A program made the translations under genes and the position numbers. A stretch of DNA of 64,000 nt, from assembly GCA_021018995.1 (NCBI GenBank), contig CM037589.1, positions 12,229,001 through 12,293,000 of the forward strand. The letters run 5' to 3'. Source of the stretch: Chloranthus sessilifolius (taxonomy: Eukaryota; Streptophyta; Magnoliopsida; Chloranthales; Chloranthaceae). The number at the start of each line of letters is the position of its first letter. The first letter of the stretch is position 1. This document shows positions 1 through 10,938 of this stretch, piece by piece. Under the pieces are notes generated by a model. The model was not told where the DNA came from. It saw nothing but the letters and a program-made list of their open reading frames with translations, and did no database searches.

Positions 1-40
1 ATCAATAAACAAAAGAAATAGCAGCAAAATTGATACATAC

Positions 41-3000
41 GAGGCTCAAGGCACAAGGCTCTGCATACAGAATTCATGCCTGGAACACCAACATATTTCT
101 CACTAAATTCGTTCTGAAAGTGTAACATCAAATATTCAAATTGGACATTAGCAAGTAGATGAAAAAGGTACCACTGATATTTTGCAGTCACTGAAAAGCT
201 GTACCCCATAGCTGACATCATCTGAAAAAAATGGAGGTGTTGCGTGAACTCAATCTAAATAGATTTCGGTGTTTCATGGCCAATCTACACCATTTTTACT
301 TTTTCGCGGGCTTTGCAAATATCACCCTCCAAAGCTCCATATTTATAAAACCCACCCTCAACTTTGCATATTTATTATAAAAAAGTCCATAGTAGTTTTG
401 TGTCTAAGTACAGTCAGAAATCATTTTAAATGGGGTATTCTTAAACTTTTTAAGACAGTTTTACCCTTATTATATTACAATTAGCATTTGTCAAGCCTAT
501 ATCAATAACATTTCCCCTTTATTGAAAATGGGTTTTAAGCTTACAGTCATCATTTTAAGATGAGTTTACCCTTTTTGGAAATGAAATTTTGAAGCTCACT
601 TTATATAAGAAAATTTTACCCTTATTGAACGAGTCTTCTCAATCATACTTTGCATTAAATTAAGACAATTATACTCTAGTTATAAACTGATGAATGCTTT
701 AAAAGTTGAAGGGGTAGATAGTCATAAAGGAATGATGAGGCATATTCAAGAAGAGATGTAAATGGGTAAGCAAAACTGTAAGTGTTGAGGGGAGTAATTT
801 AGTCGTTTTACAATGTTAACCAACGAAGTTAACATTAACCATGCTTGTGTAATGCGGCATGACTGATAGTAAGGGGTTTTTTTAACTAAAAAATCTATAA
901 TCCTAGGTTTTTATCAATACACAGTTTTTTTTTATCAGCAATCAATACACAAAGTTGAATATGAAACTTTGGAGGCGGGGGTATTTGCAAAAACCATTTT
1001 TTTTCATGGGTAATTGCAAAGTTACTTAGTTCGTTTGTTCACTCTTTGCGAATTCGGCCTAGCAATTCCCAATTCACTACTGTCAAATAAACCCGATTCG
1101 CTCAGGGTAGGATGAGTTTTACAATTTTCTATTAATTTTATAATATAACCTCGCACTCTTTTATAAAAGAAATGCAAATGGCCACTTGGTTAGTTATAAA
1201 ACTTAAAAATCACATGGTCTTAAATTCAAATCCTCTCTCTATATATTGTTAAAATTTTGTTTAAAAATAAAATAGTTAACATTAACCAATAGTCCGCTTC
1301 TCATGCCTAATTGGACCGAATGGAACTGTGAATTAATTCGTTATACCCAATTTGCGATTCGCTAGGTGAATGAACGAATTAAGTAACATAGGATAATTGA
1401 TCTTGTGACCTCAAGGTTACAATATTTTTAACCTTTGAGTTGAGCTACAGGCCCAAGCCCATCCAACCCCAAAATACAAGGGACAAAAAAGGAAAAATAC
1501 GATATTTATCATCTAGCTTTTATCATAAACCTTTTCCAAAACGACAAACTGGGGGCACAATTCCATCCACAGATCTAAATCCATCATCACATCTGCACAT
1601 TTGTGTTTATGTAGGTTTACATGTTGTACACTAGTGGGTACTAGATTATGTATTCCTTAATGAAGTTTAAAAGATTAACAACTGAAATAAATATGAAGAG
1701 CACGAGCATGATAAAGATTTATACTGTAAAAACTAAAAAGGAAAACTAGACATTTATCAATTGGGTTGAATTATAAACCTTCTCCAAATCTACAAATTGG
1801 GCACCCATTTGATTAAAACATCCGAAAGTCACTTTCCATTCAGCTATAAGCCCTCTTTCTTCCCATCCGCTAATGAGATCCCTAACCTCTTCGTCGTTCA
1901 CAGTAAAGAAAGGAGCACCGTGATCGAAGAAGAGCTCCTTTCCATCTTCAGTTATCTCTCTATATCAAATAAATTTCAACAAATGCTCAATTGCATAAGA
2001 GAAAACAGCAGTGACAAATGATTAGGTGGATTGAGTATGGTAAAAATAACAATTTTTTTGTACCAAAAAAGGGACAATAAATTCCTGAAATTTATGCAAA
2101 CTTGCCCAAATTCCAATTTGAAGAGATCTAAGGCTACTTTTATTTTTTAAAACAACATCCAGTAATTAAAAATCCGATCACTTCAATTAAAAAATTAACT
2201 ATAGCATTGAACAAACAAACGGTATAAACCACCTATCAGAAAATTGCCCAAAAAATACAAATTCGCTCATTTTATAAAAATAAACAAAAATATTAACTGG
2301 TAGAAATAGAATCAAACCAATACCTAGAGAAGTCATCACATCATTAAAAGTAAAAGATGGAATCTGATAAATTTGGACGTCGCACTCAAAACCAATTGGC
2401 AACGAGTGGAGAGGTCCTTGATCTTATAAGAGAAGAGACAAGGCTATGACTATCTATTATGGGACTAAACTCAACACGCCCCCACACGTGTGGGTGGGCT
2501 GAACCAAACCACGTGGAGAAATGAACTGGGTGACGTGGAGCGGAGAAAGGCCTGCTTTGATACCATGAAAAATTTGGACATCCAACTCAAAACCAATTGG
2601 CAATGAGTGGAGAGGCCCTAGATCTTACAAGAGTAGATACAAGGCTATGATTGTCCAATATGGGACTAAACTCAATAGAATCAACTGGACATGTGCTCAC
2701 CCTGTTACGACCCCAAAGTAATAAGGAATTAAATTTTTGCTCCACTAATGCCTATGCATTTTTGGAGTATCACTGAGGCCCTTAACAAATGGTATCAGTG
2801 TCAGCTTCAGCGCCAACACAACGTCTCGAGTTCAAGCCATGAAAGGGGCGACCTAGACACCCCAAAGAGGTGTACCAGAGTAAAGTCCGCCGTGGAGCCT
2901 TCGAAGGGGTGACCTGAGGAAAGGCCTACCTGTTGGCCTTAAGGGGGTACCAGAGTGAAAGCCGCCACAAAGTGGGTTGCCGCGGACGTCGGTTGGTTAT

Positions 3001-3923
3001 GACCCCAAAGTAATAAGGAATTAACTTTCTGCTCCACTAAGTCCTAGGCATTTATGGAGTTTTAGTTAGGACCTTGTTCCAAAATAATAATGGCTGCATA
3101 TGGCATAGCTCTCTGGTAGCCCCTGCTATAGCAGAGTTCACCTGCTTTGGCAGGTTCCCATCCTCTTTGCTAACATCATGCTACCTGTTTTAGCAGGTAC
3201 CCCTTCTCCTTGATAAATCCTTGCATAACAAGAGTTTATAAAAGAGTTACCTGCTCAACAGCTCTACCGTCCTCTCTACTCACTCCTTTCCATAGCAGTT
3301 TTTATTTGCCCCGGTAGAGAGTTAGTAGAGAGCAGGGAGGTTGCTGGTAGAGCAAGTAAATCCTCCTTTGCAAGGAGTTAGAAAAGATAATAGCAACCAA
3401 CTAAAGCAGGTGAACTCTACGGGGCTAGCAAAGATCTATGCTAACACCACATGTCCCATCCAACTGGATGGGTTAAATGACATAATTATTATTATTATTA
3501 TATTATAATAGCAATACTAAATTTCTAATTCCAACAAATCTTCATTTATTAAAAAAATGCAAAACAAAAAACACCGCAAAAACCGCTAAGGCAATTCTCA
3601 ACAAATAAAACGGGAAGGAAAAAAACAGAAACAGACACATATAAAAGTATGAAACTGAATAAATTAAACTCAAAAAAATAATCATAAAAAAATACCTCCT
3701 TTGAGACATTCGACCACCTGCACCTCTTCCTGTCTCGAACACGGTGACAGAAACTCCTTTCCCGGCCAGAGTGGACGCACAAACGGCGCCGGAAACTGAC
3801 CCACATCAATGCAATTTTGTTAATATTTTATTCTTAATAAAATATAAAATAAAAACAATTGCCTTCTTGGGCTTACTTACTTCCACCTCCGATGACGGCA
3901 ACCTTAGCGGCGCTTTGTAGCAT
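41..3923 (-). CDS. Renalase-like FAD/NAD(P)-binding oxidoreductase, 5' half (4 exons)
   Basis: Seen: four minus-strand exons at 3881-3923, 3696-3795, 1779-1959 and 41-113, each with GT/AG borders and matching phases (43, 100, 181 and 73 nt), with no stop. Exon 1 starts at the first ATG and gives KVAVIGGG. Exon 2 completes the Rossmann FAD motif (GGGISGAVCASTLAGKG) and has GRGAGGRMSQRR. Exon 3 has DGKELFFDHGAPFFTV and GLIAEWKVTFGCF. Exon 4 has KYVGVPGMNSVCRALC. Known: these blocks are typical of the plant renalase/amine-oxidase-like flavoprotein family (Arabidopsis At3g04650 type), about 450 residues, with FAD bound at the N-terminus; the physiological substrate in plants is unclear. The catalytic C-terminal half lies beyond the left edge. 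Start choice: no earlier in-frame ATG was seen, but a short extra N-terminus cannot be excluded. This is the only host gene here that looks functional. Confidence 0.9.
1178..1290 (+). mobile_element. tRNA-derived SINE trace
   Basis: A GGCCACTTGGTTAG block resembles an RNA polymerase III A box, and GGTCTTAAATTCAAATCC about 40 bp on resembles a B box, followed by an A/T-rich tail. The spacing fits a tRNA-derived SINE head. It is degenerate; no target duplication was found. Confidence 0.4.
1396..1470 (-). mobile_element. tRNA-derived SINE trace, minus strand
   Basis: On the minus strand, CTGTAGCTCAACTCAAAGG (A-box-like) is followed by AATATTGTAACC and a degenerate B box GGTCACAAGATC. The same order with a better B box occurs at 26622-26721, so both belong to one SINE family. 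This copy sits in intron 3 of the host gene. Confidence 0.45.
2365..2677 (-). mobile_element. TRIM retrotransposon with 5-bp target duplication
   Basis: Two direct repeats of 112 bp (2365-2476 and 2566-2677) flank an internal segment of only 89 bp. On the minus strand the sequence next to the right repeat reads TGGTATCAAAGCAGG, a primer-binding site of the initiator tRNA-Met type. The element is bracketed by GAATC at 2360-2364 and 2678-2682. It has no coding capacity, which defines a terminal-repeat retrotransposon in miniature. A further single LTR-like copy lies at about 44191-44297. Confidence 0.8.
2703..3079 (+). mobile_element. Second TRIM-like element
   Basis: An 85-bp terminal repeat (2703-2787, starting TGTTACGACCCC and ending TTAACA) recurs at about 2994-3079. 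TGGTATCAG directly after the first copy looks like a tRNA-Met primer-binding site. The roughly 200-bp interior is non-coding and repeats a short ACCAGAGT-AAAG-CCGCC phrase. The right boundary is blurred and no target duplication was seen. Confidence 0.6.
3090..3470. mobile_element. Foldback MITE (CATAGCTCT family), copy 1
   Basis: The ends are inverted repeats of about 50-60 bp: the left arm runs through CTAGC-like words into GAGTTCACCTGCTTT, and the right arm is its reverse complement. A second copy of about 370 bp lies at 42520-42890 in the same orientation. The termini could not be fixed to the base, so the superfamily is open. Confidence 0.55.
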
Positions 3924-4458
3924 TTCGTCGGACAGAAATTAAAACGAAAAATGAAATAAAATAAAATAGTTTTTTGTGTTGTATTTTCTCTTTGGTAATA
4001 TAACTTTTCAGAAAGAAAAAAAAAAATCGTTTTTAACGTTTTCTGAAGCGAAGTGGCTGTTCAATAAAAGACCTGGAGCTATAATTTTAGGATTGTTTTA
4101 CCTGGGAGGGTGCAACCTTTCAGATATTTATCTGGGAGGGTCCAACCTATTTCTTATTGTATCAGAGAATCTCAGATTTCGGAATTGTCACGGAGCCTTG
4201 AGACAGAGATATCTCACTGTCTTGGCGAGATGGCCTGAAATGTAAAATGTGTTAAAATATGTGTTTGATCGGACATCATTAAATCATACTTCACTGATAT
4301 GCCATGTGACAAATATTTTAGATCAATCTAAAAAATCAAGTATTTGTTCATGATTGGAATACATCTTAGTTAAAAAATCACACCAATAAATTAATTGTGT
4401 ATCGTTCGATCAAAGATTTTTAATACTAGTCGTTAAAAAATAAAAAGAATAGTGACAT
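3924..4458. promoter_or_regulatory. 5' flank of the renalase-like gene
   Basis: This is the immediate upstream region of the host gene, so promoter and 5' leader should lie here. I see no clear TATA box at a standard distance. The stretch near 4100-4170 carries GGGAGGGT-CAACCT phrases that recur near 5590-5660, which suggests an old dispersed repeat. Confidence 0.4.
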
Positions 4459-4467
4459 TAGTGTGCA

Positions 4468-4764
4468 GAGCACCTTTAAATCCACCCACTGAATCTTTGA
4501 GTTCACCCACGCTAAAACCCATTGACTGCTTTTAATTTGTGGCTGGAGATCATTTTTCATCCCAATCTTTCACATGATGAATGGATTTTGAGTTCATGGG
4601 CGTACCATCATAAAATATTTTTTATTTCACATGGTACACATACCAAAAAAGTGTCTTATTTGAGTATGATAAGTTCCAAGTGATGTTAAGGCCACTTTTA
4701 GGGAATGGATATTGTGTGAAATAAAAAACAGATGGTGGATGAGTGGGTGGATTTAAAGGTACTC
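4468..4764. mobile_element. Mutator-type foldback MITE (family A) with 9-bp TSD
   Basis: Terminal inverted repeats read GAGCACCTTTAAATCCACCC on the left and its near complement, ending GGTACTC, on the right. The perfect 9-bp duplication TAGTGTGCA lies at 4459-4467 and 4765-4773. The 297-bp body is largely self-complementary: the GATCATTTTTCATCCCAATC half pairs with the other half. A 9-bp duplication with G-starting TIRs fits a Mutator-derived MITE. Family A recurs throughout the window. Confidence 0.85.
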
Positions 4765-5362
4765 TAGTGTGCATAGATTTAGACACGCCATGATAGTCAT
4801 TCATAAGATCATCACATAACAAGATATGTTAAGATAAGATAAGATAAGATAGTATTGTGTATACAAAGAAAATGAGTAATACACTTTTAATAGTGCACAA
4901 GTCTAACACTTTATATAAACTGTAATATAAATATAATATTTTTGATATTTTTTCTCCTAATGAATCACACAAGAATCTTGTCTCATTGGAGCCAGAAACG
5001 AGAGAAGTTTCGCCTTGGGCAAGATTTCAAACCATGCCTCAATGGGATTCAACATGGGTGAACTCAAAGACTCGGTGGGTGGATGTAAAGGTACTCTAGT
5101 GTGCATAAATTTGGACACACCGTGATAGTCATTCACGAGGTCATCACATAAGAGGACATGATAAAATAAAATAATGTTGTGTATACAAAAAGAATGAGTG
5201 ATACACTTTTAATAGTACACAAGCTTAACACTTTATATAAATTATGATATAAATATAATATTTTTTATTTCTTTCTCGTAACAAATCACACAAGAATCTC
5301 GTCTCTTTGGAGCCCGAGATGCGAGAAGTTTTGCCTCGAACAAAATTTCAAACCATGTCTGA
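4741..5362. repeat. Tandem duplication carrying a MITE end
   Basis: Two direct copies at about 4741-5047 and 5073-5362, offset 332 bp. Each begins with the right end of the family A MITE and the TAGTGTGCA duplication and runs through the same 290 bp of unique-looking flank. The second copy is preceded by extra MITE sequence (GGGTGAACTCAAAGACTC) that the complete MITE upstream has lost. Confidence 0.8.
4828..4852 (+). repeat. (AAGAT)n microsatellite
   Basis: Four to five AAGAT units in the first duplicated flank. The second copy of the duplication lacks the expansion, so it arose after the duplication. Confidence 0.8.
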
Positions 5363-6229
5363 GAGGGTCCAGGACCCATAACTTGTTCAAAAAATAAAAA
5401 GGTCAGGGATTCAAATGTATGGTAGATCCATGCATTCGAATCAGGTGGGGTCCATGTGGCACCCATCCAAAAGATTGGGTGTCACAGAACTTGCTCAAGG
5501 ATGATTAGGTTCATTAAAAAAATCTAATTAAAAAATATTTACTTGGAAGGATCTAACCTATCACTTATTACTTGAGAGAGGTCCATAGATAAAATTTCTT
5601 CGAAGGATGCAACCTTTTACATATTTACTTGGCAAGGTCCAACCTATCTCTGATTAGCCGAGAGGGATTAGGACTCAATTATTCTTTGAAGAATAATATG
5701 CATTGTGCATTTTATCTATTGTTTTTGTTGGACAAATATATAATATTAAAAGCATGTGCATATTTATTTTCATGTAAGACCCATTAGTCTCGTAAGAGAC
5801 ACTCAATCGATTGCCGTGACTCCAATAGTCATGTACATAGACTTTGTGGCTTTATATGAGACTGTTTAATTTTATGCTTTTAATAAAATAGGCTTTTCGC
5901 CTATTAGAAGTGGATAAACAAATGCTTTGTAGTTTTTTGAAAAAGGTAAATATACAAAACGCTCTCAAATAATAAGAGATTGATTAAACCCCGTTAAGAA
6001 AAAAGTAAAAGGCTCGAACCCTTATTGGAAATTCGCCCAAAATTTTAGTGTCCATTATGTATCGGGCTCATAAAGGTTGATGTTGACCTCTCGTCTCTGG
6101 TCCTTAGAAGCGCCACGAGAGCAATATCTTCAAAATGCTGCTAAACCGGACCGGACCAAGTGTTGGGGCTGGAGTCAACTGAACCGGTATTTGTATCTGT
6201 TGGGCTTGCACGTGGCAAAATTTCGAAGG
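5363..6229. other. Intergenic, no gene seen
   Basis: AT-rich sequence with old repeat traces: GCAACCTTTT / GGTCCAACCTATC phrases at 5590-5660 (also near 4100) and a CTCGTAAGAGAC / ATGAGACTG phrase at 5790-5870 related to 56010-56120. No open frame has a recognisable family signature. Confidence 0.5.
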
Positions 6230-6790
6230 GTATCATCATTTGCATCCAAAACCATTGACTGCATTGTTGGAAATCATTTTTTGTCGGAGATCATGGGCGT
6301 ACATCTAACCAAGGTGTCAAACCAGGTATCGTATCACCTAATATCGGTATAAATCACTGATTCTGTTTGTAAGAAAAAAATCAAATAAAAGAGATATCGG
6401 CCAATACTCATTCCATATCGGCCTCGATACCTGTTCCATTTCGGCCGTACTAATACCTGATACTTATCGGCCAATATAGGTCCGTATCAGTTGAGACCAA
6501 TCCCCATACTGTATTGGGGCCGCTACATATCGGCTGCCCAAAATTCCGATACGTATTGGTATCGGACGCTACTTGAGACCTTGCATCTAATTTATTTCAT
6601 GCGGTACACATTTCAAAAAAGTGACGGAAAATGAAGATTAAGTTTGAATGTGATATGTATCACATGATTTTTCAATCACTTTTTTAGAATGGGGGTTTAC
6701 ATAAATTTAAATTTCGTGGGTAGGCCAATCTTTTCAAGTTCCGCTGTGTGAAATTAAGCTTGGGATTGAAAATGATCTGTTCAAAAATAG
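6230..6790. mobile_element. Family A-like MITE, split by a hAT MITE
   Basis: The left part reads from the ATTGACTGCATT word to ATGGGCGTA and the right part resumes with TTTATTTCATG-GGTACAC, as in intact family A copies. A 274-bp hAT MITE with its 8-bp duplication sits between them, so this copy predates that insertion. Outer ends are worn. Confidence 0.6.
6310..6583. mobile_element. hAT-type MITE, CCGATACGTATCGG body
   Basis: The ends are CAAGGTGTCAAA and its near complement ending GACCTTG. An 8-bp flank, CATCTAAC / CATCTAAT (6302-6309, 6584-6591), is duplicated with one change. The body is built of GATA-CGG / CCGATA words. It is the same family as 36315-36593. Confidence 0.75.
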
Positions 6791-6974
6791 TTGCATTTTA
6801 CTCCTTTTAACCTTTGCAATAATCGGTGTTGGTGAGAAAACAAATCTTAAATCTCAGCTTTTTCTTTAAATCTAAAATACGTAGATGATTTAAGATTCGT
6901 GATCTTGAATTCCTTCTTATTTAAAGTCATTGTATCATCTACATCAATTTATTTTTTTTATCTTGTTTGGCTCT

Positions 6975-7272
6975 ATGCATATCATGGTATCAAAACTTGA
7001 CCGTTTATATCAGTTTCGTCGAGAACCAATACCGATACCACCTTGATATAAGTATCGGGATAATATCAATATCAAACCGATACAGGTCAGTATCAATTGA
7101 TACTGTCTCGGATGTACTCTCTCAATATCGGCCGATACTAATGACACAAATATTTTTTTCTACTTTTTAAGCTTTTTCAAAAAATAAAATAAAAAATTGG
7201 CTTATGCCGATATTGTATTCATACCAGTCGATATGTATCGGTCTAGGATGGCGGCTTGATACCTTAGTGAGG
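6975..7272. mobile_element. Degenerate hAT-type MITE of the same family
   Basis: It starts near CATGGTATCAAAAC and ends near CTTGATACCTTAG, with a body rich in CGATACC, TATCGGG and ATCGGCCGATA. No convincing 8-bp duplication, so the boundaries are approximate. Confidence 0.5.
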
Positions 7273-7351
7273 ATGTGAGCTGGTGCGCCATTCATGCCGA
7301 GGTCAGCGTTTCTAGAGCCTGATCTGATGCATGATTGCGTGTTTTGTTCCT

Positions 7352-7480
7352 GGGAAATTTACTTGACCGGCCCTATCAGATGTACCTTTTACTGCAGAAG
7401 CCCTGTAGTTTCACCTTTACCCAAACCGACTCGCTGCGCGCCGAGTCGTCGCCCGCCCTTAGGAAATGCCCAAACTACCT
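7352..7480 (+). repeat. Left TIR of the MULE
   Basis: It starts GGGAAATTTACTTG and shares long blocks (CCTTTTAC, GGCCCT-type, CCCTGTAGTTTCACCT) with the inverted right end. Its inner part is CG-rich (GCGCGCCGAGTCG), unlike the matching part of the right TIR. The 9-bp duplication TTTGTTCCT abuts it at 7343-7351. Confidence 0.9.
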
Positions 7481-7728
7481 CCAAAGTAATAAATAGCCGC
7501 CCTTTTTTCAACTCTTCACTGTTTACCATTTTTCTACTTTTTTACTTTTTCATTCGAAGTCGGTGGAGAGTCGGTGCCGCTTCGTAGACGCTAACGTTCA
7601 GTTCTACAATCTTCAAGCTACCAAATTTATAAGTTGGAATTAAAATTACCTTCCATTGTTGTAGATTTTTTTTTTCTCCTTTCTTTGGTGCACATTTTGA
7701 CATAATTTATTAAGATTATCCTATATAC

Positions 7729-7882
7729 AATCGATATCGACTCTCTATGTAATCGATAACGATTACATATACAGTCGATATCGATTGTATATAGAGTCGA
7801 TATCAATTGTATTTGTAGTCGTAATCGACTATATAAATAGTCGATGACGACTCTATAAAAAATCGATATCGACTCTCTCTGT
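7729..7882. repeat. 22-bp palindrome array 1 (7 units)
   Basis: Palindromic cores start at 7729, 7751, 7773, 7795, 7817, 7839 and 7861, exactly 22 bp apart. Each is a variant of ARTCGWTAWCGAYT followed by an 8-bp AT-rich spacer. It lies between the left TIR and the protease gene. Confidence 0.95.
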
Positions 7883-8177
7883 ATATAATTAATACCCATC
7901 TTATGAATATAATTATTACCCATCATATTAACTCCTCGATGTCATAACCCATAATAAATCATACGAGGTTTTATATTTATCTCAGCCGACGTTTAATTTC
8001 CTTCAATTTATTTCCAACTACCATTTTGTAAAACCATTATGACAAATAAGCTTGGAAGGATGAGAAATTTTAATACAACGATTCGTATTCCACCATCTAT
8101 ACACTATAAATACAGGTTTAGTTCGTCCTTAACAAAATAAGTCCCTATCATCCCTACCAGCCCATCTTTCCCTATGA

Positions 8178-8384
8178 CAGACGATAAAAAATGATAAAAT
8201 AACTAACTATAACTCAATCAAGTTCTTTCCAATATGGGAGGACCCACCATCATTACCAGAACCAGATCCTCTACAGTTCCAATGGAACGAATACGAGGAA
8301 GTGCAGAAAATTTTGGCAAAGGAAGAAAAGAAAAAGAAGAAAAGAAAGAAAAAGAAAATTAAGACGGAACCACCCACCTCTTAA
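8178..8384 (+). other. Open frame with a lysine-rich tail, no start codon
   Basis: An open stretch of about 69 codons ending in TAA at 8382-8384. It runs FFPIWEDPPSLPEPDPLQFQ, NEYEEVQKILAKEE, then a run of lysines and arginines and KTEPPTS. No in-frame ATG precedes it. The acidic-then-basic composition looks coding and resembles a nuclear-localisation tail. It could be an exon of a lost element gene or of the leader of the protease gene. I recognise no family. Confidence 0.3.
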
Positions 8385-8576
8385 TCTTAGAAGCCTAGGA
8401 CCGATCTTTATCGAAGAATCTTCTATCAGACGTTGCTGTCAGAGTCTTACTTTAGTGTGTCCAAATTTCATTTTTAACTGTAAATGAAATATTTTGAATA
8501 TAAATGAAACATTTTGAGTCGATAGAGACTTCATGAAATATTTTGAGTTTGTAAATTAAAAAATGACTCTAAATGT

Positions 8577-8787
8577 AATCAATATCGACTCTATATGTAA
8601 TCGATATCGACTCTAATTGTAATCGTTATCGAATCTATATGTAATCGATAACGACTATAAATAAAAACGATATCAATTACCTTTAGAGTCGATATCGATT
8701 ATATTTAGAGTCGTTATTGATTATATTAATAGTCGTTATCGATTACATATACAATCGATATCGAATCTAATGTAATCGATATCGGTT
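8577..8787. repeat. 22-bp palindrome array 2 (10 units)
   Basis: Cores start at 8577, 8599, 8621, 8643, 8665, 8687, 8709, 8731, 8753 and 8774: nine steps, eight of exactly 22 bp and the last of 21. It ends about 100 bp before the first exon of the DUF1985-Ulp1 gene, so it lies in its upstream or leader region. Confidence 0.95.
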
Positions 8788-9753
8788 TTATATATAACAG
8801 TTCAGTTAACATTTAAACTATCCTTGTTAGTATGGGGCTCAGTCCTTTCTTTTTTATTACAGTTCATTTCAACTAGCTGTTAAGATGGTTGTACACCGAC
8901 CTGTTGCCAAGTGTTCCCCTAGTGCAATTTCGAATCTCTACGATAATGCTACCTCAACTCGAAAGAAGTTGTTGAGAGATTCAGTTTTCGGTGGAATATT
9001 TCAAATGCCTAATAGTGTGAAATTTCTTTTCGATGTGGTCGATGCGATATTGACGTTTTGAGTTGAAAAAAACTACTTTTGAATCGGGAAGACTAATGTC
9101 TATCTTCGGAAGTTGGACATTGCATTGACACTGGGCCTTGCCGTAGTTGGCCCAGAAAAGTATACGCCGTCCGTTAAATCACCGGAAGAACAAACTATTC
9201 GATACAAATACTTCCGTTGAACGCCTCTTGGAAAAATTCTCCGTTCTTATATAGATGTTGTAATTTGGAGAGCGAAAAGTGATGACGACTTCGTAAAGTT
9301 ATCTCTTCTATGTGTTATGTATATAGCTTTTTCCCGGGTCCCACCATCAACTGGCGGAAGACCACATCGACCTCATTGATGACGTCGAGAACTTTAACCG
9401 AACTCCGTGGGATCTCCACTTGTACCATGACATGATAGAGTATATAATGAAGGCCGTGGTGAATAGAAAGACTGCCGAGATGGATAAAGCCCTTAAGACG
9501 TACAACACATATGAATGCATATGCGTACTTTAATGGTGGGCTTACAAGATGTCGCCGATATCTCGCTTTTCCTCATTGTAGGCCTTTGAGGTCCCTTTCC
9601 CAATGCATCATTTAAAGGCGCAATCAAGGATAAGAGGTTACACACGCGGACAGATGTTAGACAGCAAGGTATGAGGTCTATTAAATAATTCAAATAAAAT
9701 GAGTAGAGAGAACCGATGTCGATTCAAAAAAAAAACTTGACGATTCATTCTAG

Positions 9754-10031
9754 AATCGATAACGAGTTATTATGGAATCGATAACGACTTACTAAATAGT
9801 CGATAACGATTCATTAAGTAATCGATAGCAATTCTGTAATGAATCGAGACCGACTATTTAATAAGTCGATAACGATTCATTACAGAATCGATAACGACTT
9901 ACTAAGTAGTCGATACCGATTCATTAAGTAATCAATAGCGATGCAGTACAGAATCGATAACGATTTATTAAATAGTCAGTCTCGATTCATTACAGAATTG
10001 ATAGTGATTTATTAAATAGTCGATACTTTGC
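9754..10031. repeat. 22-bp palindrome array 3 (13 units), intronic
   Basis: Cores start at 9754 and then every 22 bp to 10018, twelve steps with no indel. Spacers are of the CATTAAGT / TACTAAAT / CATTACAG type, different from the ATATATAT spacers of other arrays. It lies inside intron 1 of the protease gene (donor GTATGA at 9669, acceptor AAAAG before 10091). Confidence 0.95.
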
Positions 10032-10726
10032 ATTTGGAATATGTGAACAATTTAGTCTGTTATTTACCGTATTTTCTTTTCTTTCAAAAGGTTAGCGCTC
10101 CCCTCGTGCCTGCTGGCTTCGAATTAGAGATACCCGTCTTAAAAGAATATCTACGAGTTAAAAATATTATTGGGGGAAAAAGGAAAGAGCCTCATGAACT
10201 GGTCAAGAAAGTTGTGGAAGAGATGTGGCTGAAGAAGAAGAGAAATTAAATTCCGGTTGAGAATATTGACGAGGAAGAATGGGATGACCAATTGACGTCG
10301 GACAAAGAACCATCCTCGAAAAAGGGCCTCGTCCATGCAGGTGTAGAGCGGCCGAGAACTAGGGGGGCCACGAAGGAGAGCCTAGCTGTGAAAGGGAGCC
10401 CAACTGAACCGTCCACCTCCAATGAGTCGTTGTTGAGGAGGGTCGACGGTTTGACACTGGAGAACTTGAAGCTCACCCAAAGAGTGAGCGATTTGGAGGG
10501 AGAGAATAAGGTCATGGCGAAATGTTGTGCTTCCATAGAGAAACTATGCAACTCCTTGAATGAGCGGCTGAACTCAAGGGATGCGGAGTTGCAGAAGTTG
10601 AATCACTACAACTCGTTGGTCAGAAAGGGCCAAGGGAATATAAAAGAACTTCTTGAAAATTTATTGGAGGCAAGACCTAAGTATGTGTTGAAACGTGGTA
10701 TTTATGTGTTCAGATTTGTTAACATA

Positions 10727-10938
10727 AATCGATATCGACTGTATATAGAGTCGATAACGATTATATTGACAATCGCTATCGACTTTATATATAGTCGATA
10801 TCGATTATAAGTACAATCGATAACGACTGTATATTTAATCGTTATCGGCTATATATATAGTCGATAACGACTGTATATTGAATCATTATCGACTATATAT
10901 ATACTCGATAACGATTAAATGTAAAATCGATTTGGACT
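10727..10938. repeat. 22-bp palindrome array 4 (10 units), intronic
   Basis: Cores start at 10727 and then every 22 bp to 10925 without an indel. It fills intron 2 of the protease gene between donor GTATGT (10681) and acceptor TTCAG (ending 10974). Confidence 0.95.

Larger units (their letters stand above)
114..1778 (-). other. Intron 3 of the renalase-like gene
   Basis: Non-coding intron between exon 4 (41-113) and exon 3 (1779-1959). The donor is GTTTAT after LEK and the acceptor is TTTCAG before NEF. It holds AT-rich sequence and two tRNA-like SINE traces (near 1178-1290 and 1396-1470). Short open frames on the plus strand show no family signature and are not called as genes. Confidence 0.8.
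1960..3695 (-). other. Intron 2 of the renalase-like gene, TE-filled
   Basis: A 1.7-kb intron between the exon ending MSQRR and the exon starting with EITEDG. It contains a small terminal-repeat retrotransposon (2365-2677), a second TRIM-like unit (2703-3079) and a foldback MITE (about 3090-3470). Acceptor ATATAG and donor GTATTT flank it, and joining the exons restores AGA (Arg) across the junction. Confidence 0.8.

Noticed and set aside
7729-7882. Centromeric or other large satellite
   Set aside because: The blocks are short (7-15 units), confined to non-coding parts of one MULE, and separated by exons.
7627-7926. 99-residue minus-strand open frame over array 1
   Set aside because: It is a by-product of the 22-bp repeat, as are similar frames in arrays 4, 5 and 7.
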